Shown piece after piece: positions 26,346-38,771 of a stretch of 45,304 nucleotides of DNA. Source of the stretch: Actinomycetes bacterium (GTDB lineage Bacteria; Actinomycetota; Acidimicrobiia; Acidimicrobiales; RAAP-2). Numbering within the stretch: position 1 is the first letter of the stretch; each line of letters opens with the position of its first letter. Where the stretch lies: assembly GCA_021790675.1 (NCBI GenBank), contig JAJYGN010000058.1, positions 1 to 45,304 on the forward strand, given 5' to 3'. The notes below the pieces were generated by a model. That model made no database searches and was not told the origin of the DNA. It saw nothing but the letters and a program-made list of their open reading frames with translations. The position numbers and the translations under genes are program-made.

Positions 26346-27918
26346 CGCACGCCTCATCGAGCTCTACGCCCACGGACTCGGGGTGATCGATGACGCGCGC
26401 ATCGAGTTCGGGCCGGGGTTCAACGTCCTTACGGGGGAGACGGGAGCGGGCAAGACCCTCATGCTGGGTGCGCTGATGCTCTGTCTCGGCGAGGACGTGG
26501 CGGCTCGCCACGGCGCACGCAACGACCTGCGGGCCGCTGCCCTCTTCAGCGACCTGTCCGGCCACGAGTTGGTGCTGGCGCGCGAGGCCACGTCCTCGGG
26601 TCGACTGCGCAGCTCGGTCAACGCTTCGCCCTCGAGCGCCGAGGCCCTCCGCGCGCTCGGACGTTCACTGGTCGTGATCCACGGCCAGCACGACTCGCTG
26701 CGCCTGCGCAGCCGCTCCGAAGTGCGGTCGCTGCTCGACGCCAGCGCCGGGATTTCCACTGAGGAGTTGGAAGAAGCGCGTTCGCACCTTCGCGCGGCGC
26801 ACGAGGAGCTCGCCAGTCTCGGAGGCAGTGACGCTGAACGCGAGCGTGAGATCGACTTCTTGGACTTCCAGCTGCGAGAGCTCGACGAGGCGCGGATCTC
26901 CTCGCCGACCGAATTGGCCGATGCCCTGGCCGAACTCGAGCGTCTCAGTAGCCTGCGTGATGGCCAGGCCGCGCTGCAGGGGGTGGTCGAGAGCCTCGAC
27001 GACGGCCCGGCCAGTGCACTGGGCCAGCTGGCTGGCGCGGTGGCGGCCATTCCAGGCGATGCGGTCTACGAGTCTGCGCGCGTGGCGATGCGCGACGCCC
27101 TCGCAAGAGCTCGCGAGGCGCTCAGCGACCTGGCTGGCCTATGCGATCCGGACCTGGTCGACCAGGCGCGCTTCTACAAGATCGAGAACCGGGTGGGGGT
27201 GCTGAGTACCCTCGCGCGAAAGTACGGCACGCTCGACGAGGCACTCGCCTCCCGGGAGCGATTCGCAGCACGCCGGGACGAGCTGCGAGGGGCCGCGATC
27301 CGGCGCGACGAGTTGTCTTCCCTGATTGAAGGGCTGAAACAGCGCGAGGCCGCCGAGTGCGCCCGCCTGCTCGGCGCGCGCCGCGCGGCAGCGCGGGCTC
27401 TGGAGAGCGCCCTGGCCGCTCAGTTGCCCCGCGTGGCGCTCGCCGGTGCCAGCCTGCGCGTCACGGTTGATGGCGTCGACGGCGGTGACGTCGACCTGCT
27501 CTTTCGCGCCGGAGTGGGTCAGGCGGAGGGCTCGGTGTCGGGAGTAGCGAGCGGCGGTGAGCTGAGCCGAGTTCTCCTGGCGATCGCCCTTGAGACGGTG
27601 GGCGACGACGCGGTGGCGGTCTTCGACGAGGTCGACGCGGGCCTCGGTGGCCAGGTGGCCCAGCAGATCGGCGAGTGTCTCGCCGAACTCGGCACGCGAC
27701 AACAGGTCCTCGCGGTGACGCACCTGGCCACGGTCGCCGCCCGCGCCCAGCACCACTTTGTGGTCGAGAAGTCGGTTCTCGAAGGCCGCACCAGCACGGT
27801 GGTGCGCGAGGTGACCGGCGAGGCCCGCGTGGGCGAAATCGCCCGGATGCTGGCCGGTGACTCCGACGCCGCCGAATCCCGCGCGCTCGCGACCCGATTG
27901 CTCGAAACATCTTTGTAA
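26338..27918 (+). CDS. recN: DNA repair protein RecN
   Basis: FNVLTGETGAGKTLMLGAL, VIHGQHDSLRLRS, GVASGGELSRVLLAI, VFDEVDAGLGGQVAQQIG; overlaps nadK end. Confidence 0.95.
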   Translation: MPSARLIELYAHGLGVIDDARIEFGPGFNVLTGETGAGKTLMLGALMLCLGEDVAARHGARNDLRAAALFSDLSGHELVLAREATSSGRLRSSVNASPSSAEALRALGRSLVVIHGQHDSLRLRSRSEVRSLLDASAGISTEELEEARSHLRAAHEELASLGGSDAEREREIDFLDFQLRELDEARISSPTELADALAELERLSSLRDGQAALQGVVESLDDGPASALGQLAGAVAAIPGDAVYESARVAMRDALARAREALSDLAGLCDPDLVDQARFYKIENRVGVLSTLARKYGTLDEALASRERFAARRDELRGAAIRRDELSSLIEGLKQREAAECARLLGARRAAARALESALAAQLPRVALAGASLRVTVDGVDGGDVDLLFRAGVGQAEGSVSGVASGGELSRVLLAIALETVGDDAVAVFDEVDAGLGGQVAQQIGECLAELGTRQQVLAVTHLATVAARAQHHFVVEKSVLEGRTSTVVREVTGEARVGEIARMLAGDSDAAESRALATRLLETSL

Positions 27919-27952
27919 CAGCGTTAAACGTCCGACGCGTCAGAGCGCCTGA

Positions 27953-30169
<2,217 letters not shown>

Positions 30170-30177
<8 letters not shown>

Positions 30178-31069
30178 CGACGAGCGCTTGCTGGGCGAGT
30201 ACGTCCACTGGATGAGCGTCGAGAAGGGCCGTGCCATCGCCACTCTGGCGGCGTATCGCGGCGACGGTGAGGCGTTCCTCGCGTGGTTGAGCAACGAGTC
30301 CCTGCACCTGGCTGAGGTCACCGAGGACGACGTGGAGCGCTACCTCGGCCAGTTGCGCGAAACGCGAGCGGCCAGCTCGTCGGCGCGCGCGACGTCGTCC
30401 CTACGCGGATGGTTCGCCTTCCTCGTCGAGGAGGGCCATCTCGAGCACGATCCGACCTCGCGGGTTCGCAGCGCCCGCCGCGGCCGACGACTGCCCAAGC
30501 CCCTTGCTGAGGAGGAGATCACCAGCCTGCTGGATGCCTTGGCGAGCGAGACGGCGATCGACAAGCGCGACCGGGCGCTGCTCGAGCTGCTCTATGGCAC
30601 CGGTGTGCGGGTCTCGGAGGCCACGGGTGTGACCCTCAGTGACCTCGACTTCGACGAGAAACTGATCCGGGTGACAGGAAAGGGCTCTAGACAGCGCCTC
30701 GTACCCATGGGCTCGGTGCTGGAAGCGGCCCTGCGCGACTATCTCGCCCCTGGGGGGCGTACAGAACTGCGCCCGCGTGCCACCACCCGGCTCTTTCTCA
30801 ACGCCCGCGGCGGCCCGCTCTCGCGCCAGGGCGTGGGCCTCGTGGTCGAGCGCCACGCCCTGGCCGCTGGCATCGAACGCTCACGCATCAGTGCGCACGT
30901 CTTTCGCCACAGTTGCGCCACGCATATGCTGGCCCACGGCGCCGACATTAGAGTGGTCCAAGAGCTGCTGGGCCACGCGTCCATCGCCACCACCCAGCTC
31001 TACACCGCGGTGTCGGTGGCGTCGTTGCAACGAGAGTACGAGAACGCGCATCCGCGCGCCCACGAGTGA
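30170..31069 (+). CDS. xerD: Site-specific tyrosine recombinase XerD
   Basis: YGTGVRVSEATGVTLSDLD, SAHVFRHSCATHMLAHGADIRVVQELLGHASIATTQLYTAV; TTG start overlaps NUDIX end. Confidence 0.94.
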
Positions 31070-31073
31070 GGTT

Positions 31074-31694
31074 ATGAGTACTTACGTCTACCTACTGGCC
31101 GCGCTCATCCCTTCGGTCGTCCTGCACGAGGTGAGCCACGGCTACGTCGCCTACCTCTTCGGCGACCCGACGGCCAAGGAGCAGCATCGCCTGACGCTGA
31201 ACCCGATTCGTCACATCGACCCCTTTGGCTCGATCCTGCTGCCGATGCTCTTGATCTTCTCGGGGCTGCCGGGCTTTGGCTACGCCAAGCCGGTGCCGGT
31301 CAACTTCGCGAGGCTGCGCAACCCGCGCCGCCAGTCGCTCTACGTTGCGCTCGTGGGACCGCTGGTCAACTTCGTGCTGAGCGCGGTGGGCTTCGTGCTC
31401 TGCGAGATTGCTCTGCACTCGATCCAGTCCGCGATGTTGCTGACGTTCGGGATGTATCTCGGGCTCGTGAACCTCACGCTCGGGGTCTTCAACCTGGTGC
31501 CCATCCCGCCACTTGACGGCTCGGCGATCATTGAGCGACTCTTGCCCCAGCGCCACCTGGCCGGCTACTACCGCTTTCGCGCAATGGCCCTGCCGCTGGT
31601 GATGGTGCTGATCATCGCCGATTCGCTGACCTTCCACGTGGGCGCTGACGTGTTCACGCGCCTGCAGAGCTGGTGGCTCGGCCGGCTCTTCTAA
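31074..31694 (+). CDS. Site-2 protease (M50) family membrane metalloprotease
   Basis: VVLHEVSHGYVAYLFGD (HExxH), NLTLGVFNLVPIPPLDGSAI. Confidence 0.92.
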   Translation: MSTYVYLLAALIPSVVLHEVSHGYVAYLFGDPTAKEQHRLTLNPIRHIDPFGSILLPMLLIFSGLPGFGYAKPVPVNFARLRNPRRQSLYVALVGPLVNFVLSAVGFVLCEIALHSIQSAMLLTFGMYLGLVNLTLGVFNLVPIPPLDGSAIIERLLPQRHLAGYYRFRAMALPLVMVLIIADSLTFHVGADVFTRLQSWWLGRLF

Positions 31695-32659
31695 AGAAGG
31701 CCCATGGCGTGGGCCGCGCGGTGATAGACCGGCGCGGCGATCGCGGCGGCCGTAGCCGTCCCCTCGTCGATGACGCGCTCGATCTCGCCCTCTTCGGAGC
31801 GCAGCTCCCGGTAGCGGCGTGACAGGGGTGCGAGCTCGGCGTTCAGCGCGTCGGCGACGTCGCGCTTGAGATCCCCGTAGCGCTGGTAGCGCGCGGCGAT
31901 GTCCACGGGTGACTCAAAGCTCAACGCGGAGAAGATCTCGAGCAGGTTCGACAGTCCCGGCTTCGCGTCGGGGTCGTAGCGAACCTCGCCGTCGGTGTCG
32001 GTGACGGCCTTCATGATCTTCTTCTCCACGTCGGCGGGACCATCGAACATGTAGACCGTCCCCAGGGGACTCGACACGGACTTGGACATCTTGCGAGTCG
32101 GTTCCTGGAGGTCCATGATCCGCGCTCCGACCGCGGGGAGCACGGCCTCGGGCACCACGAACGTGTCGCCGTAGCGGTTGTTGAAGCGGATGGCAATCTC
32201 TCGCGCCAGCTCGATGTGCTGGCGCTGGTCGTCGCCGACGGGCACCTGGTTGGTCTCGTAGAGCAAGATGTCACCGGCCATCAGCACGGGATAGGTGAAG
32301 AGACCCACGCGGTGACCCACCTGGCGCTCGGCCTTCTCCTTGAACTGGGTCATGCGCCCGAGCTCGCCGAAGCTGGTCACGCATTCGAGCAGCCAGTTCA
32401 TCTGCGCGTGGTAAGGAACCCGGCTCTGGAGGAAGACCGGTCCGACCGAGGGGTCAAGGCCCGCCGCGAGCAGGCTCGCGAAAGCGTCCAAAGTCTGCTC
32501 GCGGCGCAGCGCGGGCTCGGTCTCGAGGGTGAGCGCGTGCAGGTCAACGACGCAGTAGACGGACCCGGTCGTCTGCATCGCCACCCACTGCTTGATCGCG
32601 CCCAGATAGTTGCCGATATGCATCGCGCCCGTGGGCTGGATCCCGGAGAAGACTCGCAT
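31691..32659 (-). CDS. trpS: Tryptophanyl-tRNA synthetase
   Basis: MRVFSGIQPTGAMHIGNYLGAIKQWV and RKMSKSVSSPLG (KMSKS). Confidence 0.97.
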   Translation of the reverse strand: MRVFSGIQPTGAMHIGNYLGAIKQWVAMQTTGSVYCVVDLHALTLETEPALRREQTLDAFASLLAAGLDPSVGPVFLQSRVPYHAQMNWLLECVTSFGELGRMTQFKEKAERQVGHRVGLFTYPVLMAGDILLYETNQVPVGDDQRQHIELAREIAIRFNNRYGDTFVVPEAVLPAVGARIMDLQEPTRKMSKSVSSPLGTVYMFDGPADVEKKIMKAVTDTDGEVRYDPDAKPGLSNLLEIFSALSFESPVDIAARYQRYGDLKRDVADALNAELAPLSRRYRELRSEEGEIERVIDEGTATAAAIAAPVYHRAAHAMGLL

Positions 32660-32708
32660 TGGTCCATCGTAGATGAGTGCCGACGGGCCCCTCCGGTAGC
32701 ATGGCGCC

Positions 32709-33485
32709 GTGACCTACGTCGTGACGACGCCGTCCTTCAGCGGCCCGATGGAATTGCTCCTCGAGCTCATCAGTCGTCACGAAATGGACGTGGTCGACGT
32801 GGCTCTGGCCCCGATCGTCGATGAGTTCATCGCCAGGTTGCGTGACGCCTCGCGCACGATCGAGATGGATGAGCTCTCCGAATTCGTTCTCATCGCCTCG
32901 ATTCTGCTCGAGATGAAGAGTCGGAACCTGCTGCCCGGACGCGACGCGAGCGAACCTGATGAGGAGTTCATTGGCTGGGAGGAGCGCGATGTCTTGCTCG
33001 CGCGCCTGCTGGAGTTGCGCACCTACGCGGGACTGGCGGACGCCTTCGTGTCGCTCTTGGAGCGCGCCGGACGGTCGTTTCCTCGTTTGCGCGGCATCGA
33101 CGACGGCTTCGTCGTGACCCCTCCCGACCTGCTCGCCGGCGTCACGCCCGCCCGCCTGGCCGCCGCGTACCTGCGTGGCATCGAGGAACACCCGATTCCC
33201 GCGGTGCGCCTGTACCACGTGACCGTTGATCAGGTCACCGTCGCCGAGACCGTACTGGTGCTCGCCGAGCGGCTCCCGCTCGTCGGGCACATCTCGTTTC
33301 GCGACCTCACGGCGTCGCTGGCGACACGCATTGAGGTCATCGTCCACTTCCTGGCGCTACTCGAGTTGTGCAAGCTCGGCCACGTGAACCTGGGCCAGGG
33401 CTCTACTTTTGGCGATGTGGCGATCGAATGGATCGGCGACGCTGACGCACTCAACGAGGAAGGTATCGACAGCTATGAGGGATGA
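32709..33485 (+). CDS. scpA: Segregation and condensation protein A
   Basis: FSGPMELLLELISRHEMDVVDVALAPIVDEFI...EFVLIASILLEMKSRNLLP. Confidence 0.93.
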   Translation: MTYVVTTPSFSGPMELLLELISRHEMDVVDVALAPIVDEFIARLRDASRTIEMDELSEFVLIASILLEMKSRNLLPGRDASEPDEEFIGWEERDVLLARLLELRTYAGLADAFVSLLERAGRSFPRLRGIDDGFVVTPPDLLAGVTPARLAAAYLRGIEEHPIPAVRLYHVTVDQVTVAETVLVLAERLPLVGHISFRDLTASLATRIEVIVHFLALLELCKLGHVNLGQGSTFGDVAIEWIGDADALNEEGIDSYEG

Positions 33486-34062
33486 ACTCTCCCTGGCCCA
33501 GAAGCTCGAGGCCATGCTCACGGTGGCGATCGAGCCCATTAGCGTCGAAGAGCTCGCCGATGTCGCCGACGTTGACGCCGCCGAGGTGCGTCTCGTCCTA
33601 GAGGGACTTCGCGAACTCGCGGTCTCGGAGCGGCGCGGTTTCGTCTATACCGAGCTCGCCAGTGGCTGGGTCATGCAGTCCTCCCCGGACGTGGCGGCGT
33701 GGGTGACCCGCTTTGCCAACCGCGACGTGTCGCACCGTCTGTCTTCGGCGGCGTTGGAGACCCTCGCGATCATCGCCTACCGCCAACCGATCAGCCGCAC
33801 CCAGATCTCCGCTTTGCGCGGAGTGAACGTCGACGGCGTGACGCGCTTGCTCGAGCAACGCGGCTATATCGAAGAGCAGGGCCGCGCCGCCGGACCCGGC
33901 CAGCCCGTCCTCTACGGGACGACCGAGCTGTTCCTCGATCGTCTGGGACTGGCCTCGCTGGTGGAGTTGCCGGCGATCGAGGAGTTCATGCCTGCCGTCG
34001 ACGTCGCGCGTGAACTAGCGGCCGAGTTGGCCGACGCGGCCTCGGTCGAGGGGTCTAGTTGA
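33475..34062 (+). CDS. scpB: Segregation and condensation protein B
   Basis: LSSAALETLAIIAYRQPISRTQISALRGVNVDGVTRLLEQRGYIEEQGRA. Confidence 0.95.
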   Translation: MRDELSLAQKLEAMLTVAIEPISVEELADVADVDAAEVRLVLEGLRELAVSERRGFVYTELASGWVMQSSPDVAAWVTRFANRDVSHRLSSAALETLAIIAYRQPISRTQISALRGVNVDGVTRLLEQRGYIEEQGRAAGPGQPVLYGTTELFLDRLGLASLVELPAIEEFMPAVDVARELAAELADAASVEGSS

Positions 34063-34811
34063 ACGACGTCGAGCACGAAGGCGAGCGGCTCCAAAAGACG
34101 CTCGCCCGCGCCGGGTACGGGTCGCGGCGAGCCTGCGAGGACTTGATCCGCGAGGGACGTGTCACCATCGACGGTCGCGTGGCCGAGCTCGGCAATCGGG
34201 TGGACCCCACCCGTCAGCTCATCAGCGTCGACGGCAAAATGGCACCGACGGCGCCGGCGGCTGTCTACTTCCTTCTGAACAAGCCCGCCGGAGTGGTCAC
34301 CACGGCCTTCGACCCGCAGGGCCGGCCCACGGTGCTCGATCTCGTCGCCTCGCCGGTGCGAATCTTTCCGGTGGGACGACTCGACATGAACACTGAGGGG
34401 CTGATCATCCTGACCAATGACGGTCGCCTCGCACACCTCTTGACACACCCGAGCGCGGGTGTGTCCAAGGAGTACTTGGTGCGCGTCGAGGGTGATCCTT
34501 CTCCCGCGGCGATCCGACGCCTGCGCGAGGGAGTCGATCTCGACGACGGTCCCACGAGTCCGGCTCAGGTGAGTCGAGTGAGCGAGGGATTGCTGCGCAT
34601 TGTGATCCACGAGGGCCGCAATCGTCAGGTGCGACGAATGTGCGCGGCTGTCGGCCACGAGGTGACCCGGCTGGTGCGCACTCGGATCGGTCCGATCCAG
34701 GACGCCACGCTCTCGCCGGGGGCCTCGCGCCAACTCTCCCTGGCCGAGGTCCGCCGTCTGATGGACGTGGTTGGCCTGAGTGACGACATCGCCTCTACGA
34801 TGCCTGCATGA
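34059..34811 (+). CDS. rluB: 23S rRNA pseudouridine synthase (RluB-like)
   Basis: ERLQKTLARAGYGSRRACEDLIREGRVTIDG, VGRLDMNTEGLIILTNDG, HEGRNRQVRRMC. Confidence 0.94.
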   Translation: MNDVEHEGERLQKTLARAGYGSRRACEDLIREGRVTIDGRVAELGNRVDPTRQLISVDGKMAPTAPAAVYFLLNKPAGVVTTAFDPQGRPTVLDLVASPVRIFPVGRLDMNTEGLIILTNDGRLAHLLTHPSAGVSKEYLVRVEGDPSPAAIRRLREGVDLDDGPTSPAQVSRVSEGLLRIVIHEGRNRQVRRMCAAVGHEVTRLVRTRIGPIQDATLSPGASRQLSLAEVRRLMDVVGLSDDIASTMPA

Positions 34812-35179
34812 CAATGCCGGCTTTGCGAGGATTGCGGGGTGCCACGACCTGCGACGAGGACACCCCCGAGGCAATCGCCGAGGCGGTGGTCGAATTGATG
34901 CCCCAGTTGATGGCGCGCAACGAGCTCAGTCACGACGACGTGGTGAGCGTGATCTTCACGACAAGCCCCGATCTCACCTCGGCGTTTCCGGCCACGGCGG
35001 CACGTTCGATCGGCTTTGGTGATATTCCCCTCCTGTGTGCGAGCGAGATCGACGTGCCGGGGTCTATGCGCCGTTGCATCCGGGTGCTGATGCACGTCAC
35101 GACCACGCGCGAACGCCCGCGGATGCACCACGTGTACCTGCGCAACGCGCAGAGCCTGCGCGATGATCTCCCCGAATAG
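34808..35179 (+). CDS. aroH: AroH-type chorismate mutase
   Basis: LRGATTCDEDTPEAIAEAVVELMPQLMARNELSHDDVVSVIFTTSPDLTSAFPATAAR...VPGSMRRCIRVLMH. Confidence 0.95.
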   Translation: MTMPALRGLRGATTCDEDTPEAIAEAVVELMPQLMARNELSHDDVVSVIFTTSPDLTSAFPATAARSIGFGDIPLLCASEIDVPGSMRRCIRVLMHVTTTRERPRMHHVYLRNAQSLRDDLPE

Positions 35180-36236
35180 CCGCCACGCCCACGTCATCGG
35201 TGTCGGCCTGATCGGTGGCTCGATCGCACTCGCCCTACGAGCCCGCGGCTGGCGCGTGACGGGTGAGGACCGTAACGAGTCGGTTGTGACCGAGGCTCGC
35301 AGTGCTGGTCTACTCGACGAGGGCGGCCTCGAGGTCGCAACTGTTCTAGTGGTGATCGCCACGCCCGCCGGCACGGTGCTGGAGGTCGCGCGCGAGGTCC
35401 TCGCGGGTGCGTCCTCGCCGGAGCTGATCGTCACCGACGTCGCCGGGGTCAAGGGCGCGATAGTCGGCGGGCTGGAGGATCCGCGGTTCCTGGGCGGGCA
35501 CCCCATGGCTGGTTCAGAGCAGCGTGGCTGGCGCGCTGCGCGCGCCGACATGTTCCGCGGCTGCACGTGGGTCTTGACTCCTACGGATCACACCCGCCCC
35601 GCAACCTACACGCGCCTGCACGGCATCCTGCGTGAGCTCGGCGCGAACGTCGTGGCGATCGCGGCGGGCGACCATGACCGCTTGGTGGCCCTGGCGAGCC
35701 ACGTTCCGCACCTGCTGGCCGGGGCGTTGATGAACGAGGCCGCCGAGGCTGCCGAGCAAGACGCAGTTTTGCTCCAGCTCGCCGCCGGAGGATTCCGCGA
35801 TATGACGCGCATCGCGGCGGGCGACCCGTCAATCTGGCCCGATGTGTTGATTGAGAACCGTGAGGCCGTCGTGGCGACGCTCGACTCTCTCGAAGAGCGC
35901 CTGCGCCGCCTACGCGACGCGATATCCACCAGCCAGCGTGCGGCGATCGCCGATACTCTCCACGACGCGTCACACGCGCGACGCATGCTGCCCGGGCGTG
36001 CCCTCAACGCGGAGAACCTCACCTACCTGCGCGTGGGCGTCTCGGACCAGCCCGGTGAGCTGGCGCGGGTGACGCGCGCCGCCTCCGAGCTTCTCGTGAA
36101 CATCTACGACATCGAGATCGCCCACGGCATCGAGGGCGTCAGCGGCACGCTGCTGTTGGCCGTCGACGCCGAACAGGCTCATCGTCTGATAGAGGAGTTG
36201 GTTAGCCAGGGCTTCGTGGTCGCGGAGGAGACATGA
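35163..36236 (+). CDS. tyrA: Prephenate dehydrogenase with C-terminal ACT-like domain
   Basis: HVIGVGLIGGSIALALRARGW, GGHPMAGSEQRGW; C-terminal LRVGVSDQPGELARVTRAASELLVNIYDIEI. Confidence 0.93.
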   Translation: MISPNSRHAHVIGVGLIGGSIALALRARGWRVTGEDRNESVVTEARSAGLLDEGGLEVATVLVVIATPAGTVLEVAREVLAGASSPELIVTDVAGVKGAIVGGLEDPRFLGGHPMAGSEQRGWRAARADMFRGCTWVLTPTDHTRPATYTRLHGILRELGANVVAIAAGDHDRLVALASHVPHLLAGALMNEAAEAAEQDAVLLQLAAGGFRDMTRIAAGDPSIWPDVLIENREAVVATLDSLEERLRRLRDAISTSQRAAIADTLHDASHARRMLPGRALNAENLTYLRVGVSDQPGELARVTRAASELLVNIYDIEIAHGIEGVSGTLLLAVDAEQAHRLIEELVSQGFVVAEET

Positions 36237-37501
36237 CGACGCGTGAGGTCCTCGCGGCGGCTCGTCTGCGCGGGGTGGTGCGCGTACCGGGTGATAAGAG
36301 CGCGTCGCACCGGGCGCTGATGCTGAGCGCCCTGGCGCGCGGAACCTCGCACATCGAAGGTCTCTCCCGGGGCGAGGACGTGGCCGCCACCACCCAGATC
36401 ATGGCGCAACTGGGTGCGAGCGTCGATACGCGTGACGGCGTGGTCGTCGTCGAGGGGCCACGCCGCGGGCTGAGGACCTCTAGCGAGGTTCTCGAGTGCG
36501 CCAATTCGGGCACCACGATGCGACTTCTCGCGGGCATCGTCGCCGGAATCCCCGGCGAACACCGTCTGGTCGGGGACGCGTCGCTTTCTCGTCGTCCCAT
36601 GGACCGCGTCGCGCGGCCGTTGCGGCTCATGGGAGCGCAGGTGACCGGGCGTGGTGATGCGATGACCGCGCCACTGACGGTACTTGGGGCGCGACCGTTG
36701 CGGGCCATTTCCTACGACGTGCCGATCGCCAGCGCCCAGGTCAAGTCTGCGATCCTCTTCGCCGGTCTGGTCGGCGACGGAGCGACGAGTGTTCGTGAAG
36801 ATCCACGCACGCGATCGACGACCGAAGACATGATGCGCAGGTGCGGGATCCATCTCACGAGTGTCGAGACCGCGACGGGCCGTGAGGTGGTGGTCTCTCC
36901 GGGCAGGCCCACGTCCCAGCACTGGCGCGTGCCCGGTGACCCGTCTCAGGCGGCGTTCTTCGCCGTTCTGGGTGCGATCCATCGCGACGCGGTCATCGAG
37001 ATCGAGCCGATTGACACGGCTCCCGAGCGGATCGGTTTCGTGGGGGTACTGGAGCGCATGGGGGCCGACATTGCGTGGCACGACGGCTCGCTGCACGTGG
37101 CGAGCTCATCATTGGTCGGGACCGAGATTCTGGCCGCGGAGATCCCTTCGGTCGACGAGGTGCCGGTTCTCACCGTGGCCGCTGCCGCGGCCACGGGGGT
37201 GAGCACTTTTCGAAACGTCGGCGAACTGCGGGTGAAGGAGTCCGACCGCTTCTCGGGCTCGATTGCCCTGGCGACGGCGCTGGGGTGTAAGACCTGGAGC
37301 GACGGCGATGACTTCTTCGTCCTCGGCCTTGGGACCGCCGCGGCGTTCGCGTCGTTCAGCCTCGATGTCGAACTCGATCACCGCATGGTCATGGCCGCCG
37401 CGATCGCCGCCAGCGCCGGTCGCGGGGGAGTGATCGGCGGCGCGGACAGTGTGTCGTCGAGCTACCCGGCGTTCTTCGACGATCTAGCATCCCTGCAATG
37501 A
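36233..37501 (+). CDS. aroA: 3-phosphoshikimate 1-carboxyvinyltransferase (EPSP synthase)
   Basis: VPGDKSASHRALMLSALA, CANSGTTMRLLAGI, LRVKESDRFSG. Confidence 0.97.
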   Translation: MTTREVLAAARLRGVVRVPGDKSASHRALMLSALARGTSHIEGLSRGEDVAATTQIMAQLGASVDTRDGVVVVEGPRRGLRTSSEVLECANSGTTMRLLAGIVAGIPGEHRLVGDASLSRRPMDRVARPLRLMGAQVTGRGDAMTAPLTVLGARPLRAISYDVPIASAQVKSAILFAGLVGDGATSVREDPRTRSTTEDMMRRCGIHLTSVETATGREVVVSPGRPTSQHWRVPGDPSQAAFFAVLGAIHRDAVIEIEPIDTAPERIGFVGVLERMGADIAWHDGSLHVASSSLVGTEILAAEIPSVDEVPVLTVAAAAATGVSTFRNVGELRVKESDRFSGSIALATALGCKTWSDGDDFFVLGLGTAAAFASFSLDVELDHRMVMAAAIAASAGRGGVIGGADSVSSSYPAFFDDLASLQ

Positions 37502-38127
37502 GCGAGGCGGTCATCGCGATCGACGGACCGGCGGGCTCGGGCAAGTCCACGGTGGCGCGGGCCCTGGCCGGCGCCCTCGGTTGGTCATTCCTCGACACCG
37601 GCGCCATGTATCGCGCGGTGACGGTCGAGGCACTGGCTCGCGGTCTCGACGTGCATGACGCCGGCGCGCTGGCCGAGCTGGCCAATTCGGTCACGCTCAC
37701 CACGTTGCCGCGCGTGACAGTCAACGGCCGCGACGTCGAGGACGAGATTCGCAGCGAAACCACCAACCTCGCCGTCTCCGTGGTGGCGGCCAACCCCGAG
37801 GTTCGTCGCGCGATGGTGCGTCGTCAGCGAGAGTGGGCGGACGCCCAGCCCGTAGGCACCGTCGTCGAGGGACGCGACATCACGACGGTCGTCTTTCCCG
37901 ACGCGACGCTCAAGATCTACCTGACCGCCTCACTCGAGGAGCGCAGTCGGCGTCGAGGAGACGAGGACGCGGACTCGGTGGCCCGACGCGATCAGGTGGA
38001 TTCGAGTCGCGCCGCGTCGCCTCTGCGCCAGGCGCACGACGCGACGGTGATAGACACGACGGATCGAACCGTCGAGGACGTGGTGGGAGAGATCATCCGA
38101 TGTCTGACAGCGCAACGCTCGAGATAA
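37498..38127 (+). CDS. cmk: Cytidylate kinase
   Basis: IAIDGPAGSGKSTVARALAGALGWSFLDTGAMYRAVT; VEGRDITTVVFPDATLKIYLTAS. Confidence 0.97.
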   Translation: MSEAVIAIDGPAGSGKSTVARALAGALGWSFLDTGAMYRAVTVEALARGLDVHDAGALAELANSVTLTTLPRVTVNGRDVEDEIRSETTNLAVSVVAANPEVRRAMVRRQREWADAQPVGTVVEGRDITTVVFPDATLKIYLTASLEERSRRRGDEDADSVARRDQVDSSRAASPLRQAHDATVIDTTDRTVEDVVGEIIRCLTAQRSR

Positions 38128-38771
38128 ACGAGAACAAGACCGTGGTCTATCGCCTCGTGGCGGGACTGCTCACGTTCCTCTCCTACGTGCTCTATCGCCC
38201 GCGCGTCACCGGCAAGGAGAACATTCCCTTGGTCGGCCCGGTGCTGATCGCGCCGATTCACCGCTCCAACGTCGACTTCGCCTTCACCTTGTTCATCTCG
38301 TCGCGCAAGGTCTTCTTCATGGCCAAGGACGGTATTTTCAAGTTCGCGCCCCTGCGAATTCTGCTTCTACATTTGGGCGCTTTTCCCGTCAAGCGCGGCA
38401 GCGCGGATCGCGAGAGCATGGCCCTGGCCGAAGAGGTGCTGCGTCGTGGTCACGCCCTAGTGCTCTTTCCCGAAGGAACTCGCAAAGAGGGCCGTGCGGT
38501 CGCCGAGTTGCGCGACGGCGCCATGTTCGTGGCCGCGCGCACCGGCGCGACGGTGGTGCCCGTCGGGGTCGGCGGTTCAGAGAAGGCGATGCCGTCAGGC
38601 AAGTGGCTGCCCCGCCCGGCGCGGATTCGCATCGTGATCGGTGCGCCGATCGCCCCTCCCTCGACGGAGGGCCAGGGGCGGGTCTCGCGCCGCGCGATCA
38701 CGGCCAAGAGCGAAGAATTACGTGCTGAACTTGAGCGGGTCTACCAAGAGGCCCTCGACCAGTTGGGCTAG
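38100..38771 (+). CDS. 1-acyl-sn-glycerol-3-phosphate acyltransferase (PlsC-like)
   Basis: IAPIHRSNVDFAFTL (HxxxxD-like), LVLFPEGTRKEGRAV. Confidence 0.93.
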   Translation: MSDSATLEINENKTVVYRLVAGLLTFLSYVLYRPRVTGKENIPLVGPVLIAPIHRSNVDFAFTLFISSRKVFFMAKDGIFKFAPLRILLLHLGAFPVKRGSADRESMALAEEVLRRGHALVLFPEGTRKEGRAVAELRDGAMFVAARTGATVVPVGVGGSEKAMPSGKWLPRPARIRIVIGAPIAPPSTEGQGRVSRRAITAKSEELRAELERVYQEALDQLG

